From Metaphire vulgaris (taxonomy: Eukaryota > Annelida > Clitellata > Crassiclitellata > Megascolecidae), in assembly GCA_018105865.1 (NCBI GenBank), contig CM030859.1:3932243-3996242 (forward strand): a stretch of DNA of 64,000 nt. Direction: 5' to 3'. This document shows, piece after piece, positions 21,685 to 33,194 of this stretch; within the stretch, counting starts at the first letter, position 1, and every line of letters begins with the position of its first letter. The notes under the pieces were generated by a model. That model searched no databases. It was not told where the DNA came from and was given only the letters and a program-made list of their open reading frames with translations. Position numbers and translations under genes: made by a program.

Positions 21685-21964
21685 TAATGATAATAATGTA
21701 GTGTAGTAGTACTGCTAATAGTAGTGGTAGTGATAGTGGTAATTGTTGAAATAGTGGGGGTGGGGGTGGTAGTAATAGTAGTAGTGGTGTGGTAGTGGTA
21801 GTAGTAGCAGTAGCAGTAGTAGCAATAGTAGCAGTAAAAGTATAAGTAGTAGTAGTAGTAGTAATAATAGTAATAATAATAATAATAATAATAGTAGTAG
21901 TAGTAGTACTACTACTACTACTAGTAGTAGTAGTAGTAGTAGTAGACTAGTAGTAGTAGAAGTA

Positions 21965-22021
<57 letters not shown>

Positions 22022-22023
22022 AT
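21614..22023 (+). repeat. Compound AAT/TAG/TGG microsatellite
   Basis: About 400 bp of AAT, TAG, TGG and ACT units with many point changes, including a TAGTACTACTACTACTAC-type inversion at 21,904. Confidence 0.95.
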
Positions 22024-22030
22024 AGTTTCA

Positions 22031-22060
22031 GTCAGCCCCGTCGAGAGAAATTCCTGGCCC
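22031..22060. mobile_element. Left end of an older hAT-like element split by 22,061-23,793
   Basis: CAGCCCCGTCGAGAGAAATT here, joined to CCTGGGCAGAGCAGTCACAG after 23,801, lines up with 50,250-50,330 (CAGGGCTGCTGAGAAAAAAT then GGGGCTCTGTGCAGATTACC). The right end beyond about 23,950 is not recognised. Confidence 0.5.
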
Positions 22061-23793
22061 CAGGGCCATCTTCTGACTTTGGACGCCCTAGGCAGATATG
22101 AATTTTTCGCCCATTCACAGAAATCGATTTCGATAGCACACGGCACCATGAGGATCAAGGAAAATTGAAACATGCAGATATAATTTATGACTGTATCTAC
22201 TGTATGGTCAGTGTTCATATTTGATTTGAGCATATCCGAAATTTTGAGCATTTTTATTAATAACTTCTTCTCGGGCATCTCCTTTTCCCGTTGTTCAGCA
22301 CATCTTTTAGCTCCATTAACCTTATTATAATATGGAATACCCGACATTTTTGTCTTAATTTTCTGCAAAGAAAGCAATGCACTTTTATAAACAAATTGCG
22401 ATAAATTGCAAATAATTTGAAAGAATAGAGAGAATTGCAAAAGGGCAAAATCTAAACAACAGTGTGATCTTGAAAAAGTTAACAGAATTTAAATTTAACT
22501 AAGAAACATAATAACCTGAATTTAACTTTAGATTTTGCAATACGTGAACCCGAGTTCGTGTGACCGACCGCATGAAGAGATCTTTGCGGGAATAATGGGA
22601 AGGGAAATTGCGGCTTCGATTCTGTTCACAGTCCACAATCCATTGACATTTTGTCTGTGGGTCTGACACACACACAGCCGGTGGCTATAGCTCAGTGTTT
22701 CCCATACTGTGGGTCGCGACCCAAAAGTGGGTCGCAGGGATCAGTCTCGTGGGTCCCGGGGTAGAGCGAAATTAGATTCAAAAGTGTCATTTTCTAACCA
22801 ATACCACAATGTCACAAGCCTTGAAAGTTGCAAGTTGGCTTATGCTTTAAGAAATTATATATACCTGCTTTACTCCATATACGGCTCATATTAAAATGAT
22901 TAGTGCTCTATCTAATTTAGTTGACAATATGTTTGCAGGGTCGCGGCATGTTATATAGCCGCTAAAGGTGTCGCAAACTTTCAAAAATTTGGAAAAACCT
23001 TGGCTTATAGCGCTTTTAAAAATTAATCCTATTTCGCAATGACGCAACTAAGCGTATTCCGACCATTTTGCTCTCAAACTCCAATAACAATAGAGAATCT
23101 CGTTAGTGGCACTGCGGATCAACCTACCGGTTAAGCGATTTTGCCACACTCATAGGATTTTTAGGACGCGTAATAAAGGTATGTTCGTGACAAAATTTTG
23201 AAGAAATAATTTTCAAGAAATTTCAATATTTATTTCTCTCATTTTGTCCTATTTGGCAAAACTATGAGTAATTCTAACTAATATATTTGTCATATTTTCA
23301 TTCGAATTGAATCAGAGCTTTTCCTTTGCCATTTATTCAAAACTCAGAAGACTCTTTCAATTAACGTTCGCCAGATGGCCATATGCATTTTTTAAAATAT
23401 TACATGCTATGATAAGGGTTGCGGCACGTTAAAAACCGCTGAAGTGGGCCGCGGTTCCAAATTGTCTGGGAAACCCTACCGTAAGACGATATTTCGCATA
23501 ACAAATAGCAAGTCTGTTAAAAAAGGGAAGTACCCATTAATTTTAGTCTATATGTTATGATAAACAAGATTAAAATTACGGCAACAGTGCTCATGTCAGT
23601 GACGTCATGCAACCCGCTATTATTTATGCCAAGAATAGTAAAGGAAATAAAATAAAATAATATAAAGTTATATTCATTCATTCATTATTCTATTAAAAAC
23701 GCCCCTCAAAAAATGTTGTCCCGTTTTATTTCGCCCCTCAAATTTTTTCGCTCTAGGCAGTGCCTAAACTGCCTAAGCCTTAAGGTGGCCCTG
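22061..23793 (-). mobile_element. hAT-like element, 1.73 kb, with transposase N-terminal remnant
   Basis: The ends are CAGGGCCATCTTCTGACTTT and CCTTAAGGTGGCCCTG, with exact flanks CCTGGCCC at 22,053-22,060 and 23,794-23,801. On the minus strand near 22,260-22,350, PYYNKVNGAKRCAEQREKEM resembles the SGAQ.RKR..EKE stretch at the N-terminus of some animal hAT transposases. The rest of the transposase is gone. It contains the nested element 22,693-23,477 and itself lies inside an older element starting near 22,031. Confidence 0.8.
22693..23477. mobile_element. Charlie-like hAT element, copy 2 (nested)
   Basis: It starts CAGTGTTTCCCATACTGTGG and continues GGTCGCGACCC, the widely known end of Charlie-type hAT elements. 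It ends TCCAAATTGTCTGGGAAACC. The interior matches 2,737-3,490 in reverse, for example AACGTTCGCCAGATGGCC. Confidence 0.78.
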
Positions 23794-24159
23794 CCTGGCC
23801 CCTGGGCAGAGCAGTCACAGGCCCCAGAAAATTTTTAAAGTTTTACATGATTTTATTATTTCTTAAGTTTGTCCTTTAAAAAGTCTTGCACATCTTAATT
23901 AAGTGTGAAAATTAATTGTGATGACCTTTTCGTTTGGCTTCCCCGTGCCCACTAGATTGTTCCCAGCCGGTCTGACTGACCTATCAGACCTCATCTGGCT
24001 CTAATCAGATTGGATTTGGTGTGCCATGGCTGATGCACCAGGCGCCATAGAAGTATATTGACTGGCTGACCGAATAATTTATTTATTTATTTAATATTGA
24101 TTGTTTGACAATCCCAATCACATGAAGTCTATATCCACGTATAAATGGTCTTCCTAAAA

Positions 24160-24430
24160 TCAAGTAGATTTTCAAATTAAATTATCAAATTTCCCACAAT
24201 TATAATACTGTGAACATTATACATCTTCTTCGATCTTTCTCCGTTTCTCGTCGCTATTTTGTTAATATCAGATTGAAAGTAGAAAAGGACTTCGACAAAA
24301 TCCCGCAAAAGACGGAATGTTTTATCGTTGTTTTGCATTCCTTGTAGAGCAGACGATTGAATTATGAATAAATAATAAAATCGACCAAGTGCTTCTTGAT
24401 CAGTCACACACGCTCAAAACACGCCACAGC
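24160..24430 (-). other. Unidentified open frame
   Basis: The minus strand reads VTDQEALGRFYYLFIIQSSA, LQGMQNNDKTFRLLRDFVEV and LFYFQSDINKIATRNGERSK. The composition looks protein-like, but I recognise no family. There is no clear splice acceptor and the frame is closed by TGA just upstream. It could be an exon or transposon debris. Confidence 0.25.
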
Positions 24431-25229
24431 CAAACGCAATATTGGACCGCTCTCTTTGATGAATCACTAGACGCGTTAAACTTTGAGGTGTTCTAATGAA
24501 CTTTTCTCGTGACTGAATCGGCTTCGTGACTTCGATTAAGACGTGAAGCACCGTTACCTTTCCCCATATCCAACGTTAACGCTAATTACAATTAATTTTT
24601 ATTAATAAAAAATGTGGCCAAACGACCGAATTGAAAATAATACTCGTATCGTCGAGGAAAGACTGCGTTAAATGGCGGTTTCAAAACTGATCGAAGTCGT
24701 TGAATTTTATGGCGCCACTCTAAGTTGGCTTTCGTGAAACACTGCGTCATACAAGATGCGAATCACAAATTAAATGAGAGATATTCGACTAATTCGATAT
24801 CTGCGGGGTTATTTCTAGGATTATTTTTGGAGGGAGGGGGTGTTGTTGGTATTTTCTGGGGTGCCCTCCCGAAAAAGTCTGACACGCTAAGAAAAAGGTC
24901 ATCCGGCTCTCAGATTGGGGGAGGGTGTTAGGGGTGTCGGTCTCACATTGGACGGGGTGTTGGGGGGAATGTTAGGGGGTGTAAAAATATCCCCGAATAT
25001 CTGTATCTGTCTTAACCCTCTTTCCAACGTTCGTTGTTGCCAATAGGCATGATTAATGTAATTCTTTAAGCAACGTACGGAATATTGCTAAGTCTAACCT
25101 GCAGAGGTTTGGAAAGATTCAGAACTTTTGGATGGCCATATGTTGAAATTGTGCAAATTATTTCATTAATGGATTTACCCAGAATTTTAGCAAAAATAAT
25201 TACTCTCTCGTGCAGCGTCCATGATAATG

Positions 25230-25600
25230 AAAATCGCCATCTGGCGAACACAAGGAGAGAAAGAGAAGAACAGTGTATTATTCAAATAAATTAGCTGTGG
25301 TTAAATTGAGCAATATTATTTATTACCTTTTCAAATGGAATGGCTAAAGATAGAAACAGGCTTAAAGAATTGATACTGTTTGGTTCTTTGCAATTGCATC
25401 AAGAAACACCTTCAATAACGTTGTCGATACGCCATTAATACGACACATTCGCTTAACCGCTAGGTATTGAATCATTTACTTCACAAACAATGCATGTACA
25501 GCAGTTGACAGCAAAATGTCGCTTTCGAAGATCGGTAAAAATTGCGAAAAATCCCAACTTAGGCCAATAAGTGCTTGTCGCGAGGACGAACTGATACAAT
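25230..25600. repeat. Unclassified dispersed repeat, copy A
   Basis: This stretch matches 27,560-27,926 plus 28,942-29,000 in long blocks: CATCTGGCGAACACAAG near 25,236, a GAAATGGCTAGAAGTAGAAAC-like block near 25,340, TTTGGTTCTTTGCAA near 25,378 and AGTTGACAGCAAAATG near 25,502. The second copy was split by the RTE insertion. It has no recognisable coding capacity. Confidence 0.6.
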
Positions 25601-25602
25601 CA

Positions 25603-25846
25603 GGAGGCGATTGGATAAAAATCAAGAAGAGGAAATGTATTTTTATTTTTTAGACGGTCAAAAATATAAGATATGTCGACGGATATGTTGTCCAGATATC
25701 GAGGCGTTTGAAGGATTGAAGAAACTCCCATAAAAATAGGCAGATGTAATCAAAGTCCCAACTTTGGCTTTGAATTTACGATTTTGAAATTGGTTTTTGA
25801 ATCTAAAAGTCAAATGAAATGAAAGGACTAATTTAGGAGATGTCAA

Positions 25847-25896
<50 letters not shown>

Positions 25897-25986
25897 TCTC
25901 TTGCCATTAACATTTCAAAAAAAATAGAAAATCAACAAGTTGCTGAATTACGTGAGCTAGAACAAACTGACTCAAGCCACGCTTAA

Positions 25987-26027
<41 letters not shown>

Positions 26028-26699
26028 TAATATATATAAAACTAACAAGGTTTAAACAAACGTCAAATTGCATACCCTAAAATGAAAAACGATTAAATAC
26101 CCATTAACTTCAACTCAAATAAACTTGCATTGAATTTGCAGTCGGGTACAAGTCAAGGAGTACATGGACCCGTGAAATCCGTTCCTAGAGACTATAGAGA
26201 GGCAAAGAAGGGGCTACGAAATTTGGATAACTATTCATTGTAAATAGCACATGTTTAGATTCAGATCCTTAGGAATCAGGATAATCAGTCAGCTAGCCTA
26301 AGCCGACATGAATGGGCTTGTTTAAAATATTTAGTAATATCATTCATTATGACGCATTATAAATTAAAAACTTTACCATAAGAAATTTAGTTTAGGAGTC
26401 AGAGGACGCCATTTATTTTTAATGATTATTTCATCTTATTTCCTTTGAATTTGCTGTCTGACAAATTGAACGCACGTTATACTAATACACTTTACTCAAT
26501 ATTATTTTTCTATTACCATTGCTTTTTAGTAGTGAGAAAAAAAATAACTTTTCGGGTAAAACGGGTATAACTAAGATTTGTAATCGTTACCCGTACCCGA
26601 AAAGTCGTAAAACCGTCACGGTGTTACGGGCATTTACATCCCTAGTAAGACAACCACTGTTGTCCAATCTAATACACTAGACTACTGAGGTTTATTTTG
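25603..26699. other. AT-rich, microsatellites only
   Basis: Apart from the TC and AT runs I see no feature. Confidence 0.45.
25849..26035 (+). repeat. TC repeat followed by AT repeat
   Basis: A TC run at 25,849-25,902 and a separate AT run at 25,988-26,024, with about 85 bp of ordinary AT-rich sequence between. Confidence 0.95.
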
Positions 26700-27590
26700 A
26701 ACTCGTTTACAGTTGTAGCCATTACTATCCCCTCATTGTGCATTCCATCTGTCCACCACTCTTGCACTAAAAAAATGCTGTTTATGTCTCCCAACCCGTT
26801 TCTTGAACAGTTTCATGCTGTGTCCTCTGGTACGATCATAGTGCTTCATTGTAAAAAAATTTCTCTTGGCATTTCCACTTTGTTTTGTTAGTATTGTGTA
26901 TGTCTCGATCTCTCTTCTTTTTCCAGGGTTGTCAATCCACAGTGATTTAGCTTCTTTCCTCATAGGTTGTTTATGATATCTCTTGATCAATTGACTAAGG
27001 TCTCGTCTTTCTTCAGAAATGGACACCTGTACTAAATGTGGCACCAATGTCTTGTAAAGTCTTATTAATACATCTTTCTCTCTGCTCACTATCGTTCTTT
27101 TGATCATACCTAGAATTTTGTTGGCCTTCTTAGCTGCCTCTGCACATTGCCTAGATGGCTTTAAGCCGTTATGCACGATGACCCCTAGATCTTTCTCCTC
27201 GTTTGTGATTTTTAGTCCCTTCCCACATAACTTAAATTCATGATCTGTTCCCTTCTTCCCAATGTGCATCACTGAGCATTTATCTGTATTAAAAAGCATT
27301 TGCCAATCTGCCGACCACTGGGATAGTCTATTAAGTATAGTCTATTATTAATTTTTGCTTCTGCTTCACTATCACTCTGTCCACACAGTTTTGTGTCATC
27401 AGCGAATTTTGAAATTTTTGACATTATATCATCATCGATGTCGTTGATGTATATTAAAAACAATAGAGGTCCCAACACTGAACCTTGTGGCACCCCACTT
27501 ATGACCTCAGCCCAATCTGAATACTTGCCTCTTATACCTACCTTTTGTCTTCTGTTGGTTGTTGACCGAAGACATAGTAATGCACTTCGC
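26700..27590 (-). mobile_element. CR1-like non-LTR retrotransposon fragment
   Basis: The minus strand encodes SGVPQGSVLGPLLFLIYIND and SKISKFADDTKLCGQ, the two catalytic blocks of reverse transcriptase with F/YADD. After a small frame jump come LFNTDKCSVMHIGKK, EEKDLGVIVHNGLKPSRQC and RGHSMKLFKKRVGRHKQHFF, followed by SARVVDRWN. This order is typical of the CR1 and L2 group. The element is 5'-truncated at about 27,590, where an unrelated repeat begins, and the reading frame is interrupted. Confidence 0.85.
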
Positions 27591-27926
27591 CAGATGGCGA
27601 ACACAAGCAGAGAAGATCTTGAGGCTTGGATAAATATTAACACAAAATTCTGACTGAATTTAATTAAATTATCCGCGATTAAATTATATATTAAATTACT
27701 TTTGGAAATGAAATGGCTAGAAGTAGAAACAGACTTATAGAATTGTTGTCGTTTGGTTCTTTGCAACTGCATCAATAGACACCCTTAAAAACCGTTTCCG
27801 ATATGCATTAACCGATAGATCTCACGGATGGAGGCTTTGGCATACAATGCATGTAGTTGACAGCAAAATGCTTCGGAACGCCGTTTTCGAAGATCTCTAA
27901 TTATAATTATTGTAAAAAGTCCAAAC
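27560..27926. repeat. Unclassified dispersed repeat, copy B, left part
   Basis: This is the left part of a second copy of the repeat at 25,230-25,600. It resumes at 28,942 after the RTE insertion, with GTAGGCACACAAGTGCG corresponding to AGGCCAATAAGTGC near 25,562 in the other copy. Confidence 0.6.
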
Positions 27927-28884
27927 TGGAATGAATACGCCACCATAAGAATAAAAGAGGAGGAATCCGAGAAGATACAAATAAAAAAAGGAGTCAGACA
28001 AGGATGCATACTATCCTTTACTAAAATTATACAGAGCTATTTAAAGGAAGCATTAGAACAAACTCCTGGAATGAAAATCAATGGAACAATCTATAACATA
28101 CTCAGATATGCAGATGATACGGTAATCTTTGCAGAAAAAGAGGAAGACCTCCAACTCATAATTAACAAGCTAAACGACAAAAGCAAAGGAATACGGGATG
28201 GAAATTAACAGAAAGAAAACAAGAACGATGATAGTAAGCAAACACAAAAATGAGAAACACAACATCTTAATTGATCACACTAAGTTGGAACAAGTAAAGG
28301 AATACAAATATCTGGGCAGTTTCATAACAGAAAATGGACGATGTACAAGAGACATAAACGCCAGAATTGCTATGGCCAAAGAAGCCTTTTGGAAACAAAA
28401 GAATTACTAAGAAGAAACCTAGACCAAAACACTAAAACTACGAATCCTGAGATGCTATGTATACTCGGTTATCACATTCTCCTGCGAATGCTGGACTCTA
28501 ACAAAGCAGTTGAAAAATAAAATACAGGCCTTTGAAATGTGGTGCTTCAGAAGAATCTTGAAAATTAGCTGGCAAGAGAGAATAACAAATGAAGAGGTAC
28601 TAAAGAAAATTGGAGAAAAGAGACAACTCCTGACAGAAATTATAAACAGGAAAACTCAGTATGCTGGACACATAATATGGGGTTCAAGCACAGAACAAGC
28701 AAAAGTCCTATTAGAGGGCAGATATGAGGGAAACAGGGCCAGAGGAAGACCTAGAAGAGACTGGCTGGACGACGTTAAGGAACACATACAGGAAAAGAAC
28801 TACGGAAGACTAAAAAGGATTGCTGAAGACAGAACGAAGTGGAAACAACTCATGACCGTCAACCTTCAGATATGAAGATGACAC

Positions 28885-28941
<57 letters not shown>
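27927..28941 (+). mobile_element. RTE-like LINE, 5'-truncated insertion with 13-bp target duplication
   Basis: The plus strand encodes KKGVRQGCILS, LRYADDTVIFAEKEEDLQ, YKYLGSFITENGRCTRDINA, FEMWCFRRILKISWQERITN and GRARGRPRRDWLDDVK-like sequence, the end of an RTE or BovB-type polymerase. Stops and frameshifts are present. The 3' end is a run of about twenty ATG/GAT units, as in RTE elements that end in short tandem repeats. The insertion is bounded by AAAAAGTCCAAAC at 27,914-27,926 and again at 28,942-28,954. It splits a copy of another repeat. Confidence 0.9.
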
Positions 28942-28943
<2 letters not shown>

Positions 28944-29054
28944 AAAGTCCAAACGTAGGCACACAAGTGCGTCTCCCGAAAGCGAAACAGTGCAAGTCAG
29001 AAGACGTACTGCAACGTAATTATTATCTTAATAAGTTATTTGTATAGCGCCTCT

Positions 29055-29515
29055 TCTGAAAAATCACTAAGAAGCGCTCCCGCTGCGATTGCTACATAGG
29101 ACCTACTGATGAAAAGATGAGTTTCGAGTCGTTTCAAAAACGTATCATGGAATCAGCAGTTGTAAGATTAACAAGAACTGGACTCAAGAGCATTCCAGAA
29201 GAGATGGTCAACTGGCTAAAAGTCTCGCTTCAGGAATAAGGAGGTACAATGCAATGCATGGCCGTTTTATTAAATCAACCTTGGCAAAACTCAAGGTCAA
29301 AACATAATACATAATAAAACATAATACTTACCTTATACGTATCGAATACAAATGAAAAGTTATTGGAAATTATTTTTACATTTACGCTGTGGACCGAATG
29401 CATGGCCAACCAGGGATAGGCCATTGCCAAAAGTATGGAGTATAGCTCTGAAGTGCAACAGCTCTCAAGAGACGAAACTTAACTCAGACATAACTAAGGA
29501 GACCGCCCACAGACC
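29055..29515. other. Repeat fragment with GTATAGCGCC
   Basis: AAGTTATTTGTATAGCGCCT near 29,032 belongs to the widespread GCGCTTTATA-type repeat tails. The rest is unrecognised. Confidence 0.35.
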
Positions 29516-29523
29516 GATTTGCA

Positions 29524-29672
29524 CAGGGTGCGATTTGCGGGAGGAGGGGAATCCCCCCACTGCCCAACTGCATCCCCACTACTGCTGCATCCCCCCACTG
29601 CTAGTTTCCAACAACTACATCCCCCCAAGCTCGACATATCCCCCACTGCTCCAGGTCACAAATCGCACCCTG
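29524..29672. mobile_element. hAT-like element, CAGGGYGCGATTTG family, copy 2
   Basis: The ends are CAGGGTGCGATTTGC and CAAATCGCACCCTG, with exact flanks GATTTGCA at 29,516 and 29,673. It is 149 bp with the same CTACATCCCCCC interior. Confidence 0.9.
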
Positions 29673-29702
29673 GATTTGCACCCGAAACTGAAGACGCACC
29701 TT

Positions 29703-30030
29703 TGGAGCAATCCATAATGACGTAACGCGATTTTGACAGTTTTTACCCTCCTTCGTCACAAAGTCAGACTCCCTCAAATATGACGTCACAACGCGTCACC
29801 CTCTCTTCTCGTCTTTTCGACAAATATTGACAAGCAAAAGAGGTCATCCTCATCTTTCCCCTTGTTCTCTCTTTTCTTTCCAAATGTGCTGACAAGCAAA
29901 TAAGGTCGCCACATAAATTTTTTTAGTATGATGTGACGTCACATTTCCGGAACCCTCCCCCGCCGTCACACATCGTAACAAATGTTTGAACCCTCCCTAT
30001 TAGTGCGCCACGTCATTTGTGAATGGCCCC
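29703..30030. mobile_element. Inverted-repeat element, GGGGCCATCCATAAATGACG family, copy 2
   Basis: TCCATAATGACGTAACGCGA on the left and CACGTCATTTGTGAATGGCC with CC on the right. It has the same internal order as copy 1, with GACAAGCAAAAGAGGTCATC at 29,829 and GACAAGCAAATAAGGTCG at 29,891. Confidence 0.72.
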
Positions 30031-30054
30031 TATTTCATATCTCATACCAGAAGT

Positions 30055-30378
30055 CAGTGGCGGTTCCAAGAACTCTTGGTGGGGAATGCGATGAATTTCT
30101 AGGAAGATGGCGACTTGAAGGGATCCCGGTAAACTCTGAAAAAAACTGACAAGCATAAAAAGGTCATCAGCAGTTTTTCACACTCGTTAGGAGACCGTCA
30201 CTGACCTTCTGCGCAGGGGTCCGGAATTTCTCTCAGCGGACCTGTGAATATGACCATATCTTTGTGGATGAATGAATGAATGAATGCTTATCCGCTTAGA
30301 CGATCTTCCATTGAAGACGCATTTTTGGTGGACCGGTGGGGACGCATCCCAGTCATCGCCAACGTGGAACCGCCCTTG
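30055..30378. mobile_element. hAT-like element, CAGTGGCGGTTCCAAGAAC family, copy 2
   Basis: The ends are CAGTGGCGGTTCCAAGAACT and CGTGGAACCGCCCTTG, with exact flanks CCAGAAGT at 30,047 and 30,379. It carries one GACAAGCATAAAAAGGTCAT module and a GAATGAATGAATGAAT tract. Confidence 0.88.
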
Positions 30379-30439
30379 CCAGAAGTCTGTTTAATACGCT
30401 CTTGACTATGGCATTCGCCAATCATATAGCGCTATATAA

Positions 30440-31135
30440 ATTGTTTAATAATAATAAAATAATTATAATAACAATAATAATAAATCATATACAATGTGCC
30501 ATAATTGTCCACGTCATATTTTTCAAATTAGTCTAAATGTGCTGAATTGTGCCACTTTTGTTGTTTCCGTACAAATTATACATTGTCTAAAGCCTGATAT
30601 ATTCAATGCATATAAAATGCCCTGAAAACTATTTTTACAATTGTCCTGTCGAGCAGCATGCCTGCTGGAATGCAACAACGAGTTATCATATCAGTTATTA
30701 TGTCTCTTGATTTTGCAATATTTGCACAAAGTCCCAGTAATTCTAACAAATCAACAACTCTTATTCACAAAGTTTTTACAAAAATGCAGTAGATCAGCAT
30801 TTAAAAAATCCTTAACTCGAACTGTCAAATTGAATTCATAATTGATTCGAATCGAATAATTGTACTACTAACAAGAAGCAGTAAATAAGCTGCTATCTAA
30901 TGACCAGCGGGCGACTACTTGACAACGCACTGAAACAAGCAACTAGAAGTTCTAAAACTACTCACACTTCACAATTCTATGGTCAAGACAGCAATTACAT
31001 ATGTCTACAAATCAACATCACATTGTCATCAAGCAAAAACCAAGATTTAAATGCATTCCAAAGAAGTCTCACTGTCTCTCACAAAATCACGAATAATCTG
31101 TCCATGAGGTCCATGCAAAATCTTAGTTTTTGAAG
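30440..31135. other. AT-rich, nothing recognised
   Basis: No conserved coding sequence or element. Short frames on the plus strand look random. Confidence 0.45.
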
Positions 31136-31180
31136 TGCCCACACCTCAATGTTCACATCATGCTCAGTTAAGTTTAGATT

Positions 31181-31506
31181 AGGGTCCATCCATAAATGAC
31201 GTAACGCGATTTTGGCAGTTTTTTTACCCCCTTCGTCACACAAGACAGATCCCTCAAATACGACGTCACAACCTGTTAATACCTCTTCTCGTCTTTTCAA
31301 AAAATCTTGACAAGCAAAAAGGGTCATCGTTCCCCTTGTACTTTTTTCTTTTTTTCCTTTCGAAATGTGCAGACAAGCAAAAAAAGGTTGCCACCTAAAA
31401 CATTTAGTATTATGTGACGTCACATTTCCTGAAACCCCCCGTCGTCACACATCGTCACAAATGTTTGAACCCCCCCCAAGTGCTTACATCATTTGTGGAT
31501 GGCCCC
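31181..31506. mobile_element. Inverted-repeat element, GGGGCCATCCATAAATGACG family, copy 3
   Basis: AGGGTCCATCCATAAATGAC on the left and CATCATTTGTGGATGGCCCC on the right, with modules at 31,309 and 31,373. A partial fourth copy is visible around 58,970-59,135 (TTATGTGACGTCACATTTTC). Confidence 0.75.
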
Positions 31507-31507
31507 T

Positions 31508-31625
31508 CAGTCCACATTTTGTCCACAGATTGTGTCCACATTTTGTGTCCACATTTTGTCCACAGATTGTGTCCACAGATTTTGTCCACAGATTGTGTCC
31601 ACAGATTGTCTCCACATTTTGGCTG
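31508..31625 (+). repeat. GTCCACAGATTGT minisatellite
   Basis: Eight imperfect units of 11-15 bp alternate TTTTGTCCACA and GATTGTGTCCACA. It begins within 5 bp of the end of the inverted-repeat element 31,181-31,506. Confidence 0.8.
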
Positions 31626-31629
31626 ATGT

Positions 31630-32539
31630 GTGAACATCAGAAACAAAGATTGTCTTGGTCAATTACAGTAGTTAGGTTAACGAAAAACATGACATTTTCC
31701 AAGCGCGTCGTCTTGCCAACACATTGAGTTTTGAGTACAACTAAAATCCCAGTAGCATTTGAAACTATTGAAATGCATATTCACACTTAATACACTTGAT
31801 CACAGACTCCTGAAATTTCAGTGGTGCTACTGTGAAATCCTTGTTTTCTGTCATTATGTACCAGTTCTAATATCCTGCATCACTGCTACTGCAGTACTTG
31901 TGAACAAACATTTGCACTGATGCATTTCTGAAAATAACTGGCCACACATTGTGAATTTTTTGATGCTTGGAATTAAAAAACTTTAAAATTATGTTGAACA
32001 AAATCTGGTGCAGTTAAGCTTCATTCCTTGTTTAAACACAAACAACACCCGGACAAAATTACAAAGCATACGACAATAATTTAAACTAATAATGCATTTA
32101 AAGGAACTTGGCTAGAATTTCACTGTCAAGTGGAAATGGAAAGAAACGTGAGATTTCTCACGTTCTCAAAGTCTTTTGGTGTCAAATTGGAGCCTCAAAA
32201 TGTACTTCATTTCAAAGTCTCTGAGCAAGCAACTTTCAACCATTGGTCTTGGCATAATTATCCTCTTCCCCCCTCCCAACACTACTTAGTACACAAGCCA
32301 GAAAGTAGTTCACTACTTCTCAGCAATAACCATTTGCTACACTGAATTCTTGCAGTTCAACGAACGCAGCAAATCATACAACACTGAACTGCTTCGTTTA
32401 ATCATTTGCATCTAACAGCATTGCATCTCTGATACCTATCAACACATTAAGCGACCTTGACTTTGGCCCTCGCTATGTTATGGCACTATATAAACTGCCA
32501 TGAACAATAACATCTATAATCAAACAAAGGCATACCTAT
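31630..32539. other. AT-rich, nothing recognised
   Basis: Only a GGCACTATATAAACTG-type LINE tail near 32,483 stands out. Confidence 0.45.
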
Positions 32540-33003
32540 TCGGCTCATCGCCCGTTGGAGAACTGAAGAGTTAGTGCCTAAAACTGGAGGCACTAAGGAT
32601 TAGCACCTTCAGGTTTACGTCGTAACGGCCGAACAAGGGCGGATGCAAGCCTTTCCCTCGCAGCCTTTCCTTCTGCCAAGCAGGGCGTGATTTGTAGAGG
32701 GGGAGGGAGGATTGTCCCCCCACTACCCAACTGCATCCCCCCTACTGCTACATCCCCCAACCACTACATCCCCCCACTGCTACACTTCCCCAACAACTAC
32801 ATCTCCCCCGAGCTCGACATATTCCCCCCACTGCTCCAGGTCACAAATCGCACCCTGCCGCCAAGTCAACACCCAATGTACTCATTCACAGATGAGGAGA
32901 CTGCAGGTGCTTGGGGCATAAAGAACCGGAAAGTTTCTGCCCCGCTCGGGACTTGAACCGTGGGCCTTAAGATGGGCGCCAACCACTGTTCCACCGTGCG
33001 CCC
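32540..33003 (-). repeat. Second tRNA-headed SINE, split by a hAT element
   Basis: On the minus strand the head at 33,003-32,938 reads GCACGGTGGAACAGTGGTTG and then ACGGTTCAAGTCCCGAGCG, good A-box and B-box positions. The body runs to about 32,540 and is interrupted by the complete hAT element 32,681-32,857. It is unrelated in sequence to the SINE at 13,989. Confidence 0.55.
32681..32857. mobile_element. hAT-like element, CAGGGYGCGATTTG family, copy 3
   Basis: The ends are CAGGGCGTGATTTGT and CAAATCGCACCCTG. The flanks CTGCCAAG and CCGCCAAG match at 7 of 8. It is inserted in the SINE at 32,540-33,003. Confidence 0.88.
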
Positions 33004-33194
33004 GTATAATCAAAATGCAAACTTCAAAATACACACTGTTCTAAAAAAATGTTACTTCAAACAGTAACAAAAGAATCACTCCAGGTTGGCAGTGTTGAAT
33101 TGAAGCAAACACTAGAAATTACAGATTGCCTAAAATAACTAAACATGTAAATACATACAACCTTCAGTAAACCCATTCAAAACTCTTACATAAA

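Noticed and set aside
21715..22440. 241-codon open frame on the minus strand
   Set aside because: Most of it is trinucleotide repeat (poly-Thr and poly-Leu). Only a short upstream piece resembles a hAT transposase N-terminus, and that is listed with the element 22,061-23,793.
25085..25294. Overlapping 61-69-codon frames on both strands
   Set aside because: They lie at the edge of a dispersed repeat, with no recognisable protein.
31508..31625. CRISPR-like array
   Set aside because: Units are 11-15 bp with no unique spacers, and this is an animal genome; it is a minisatellite.
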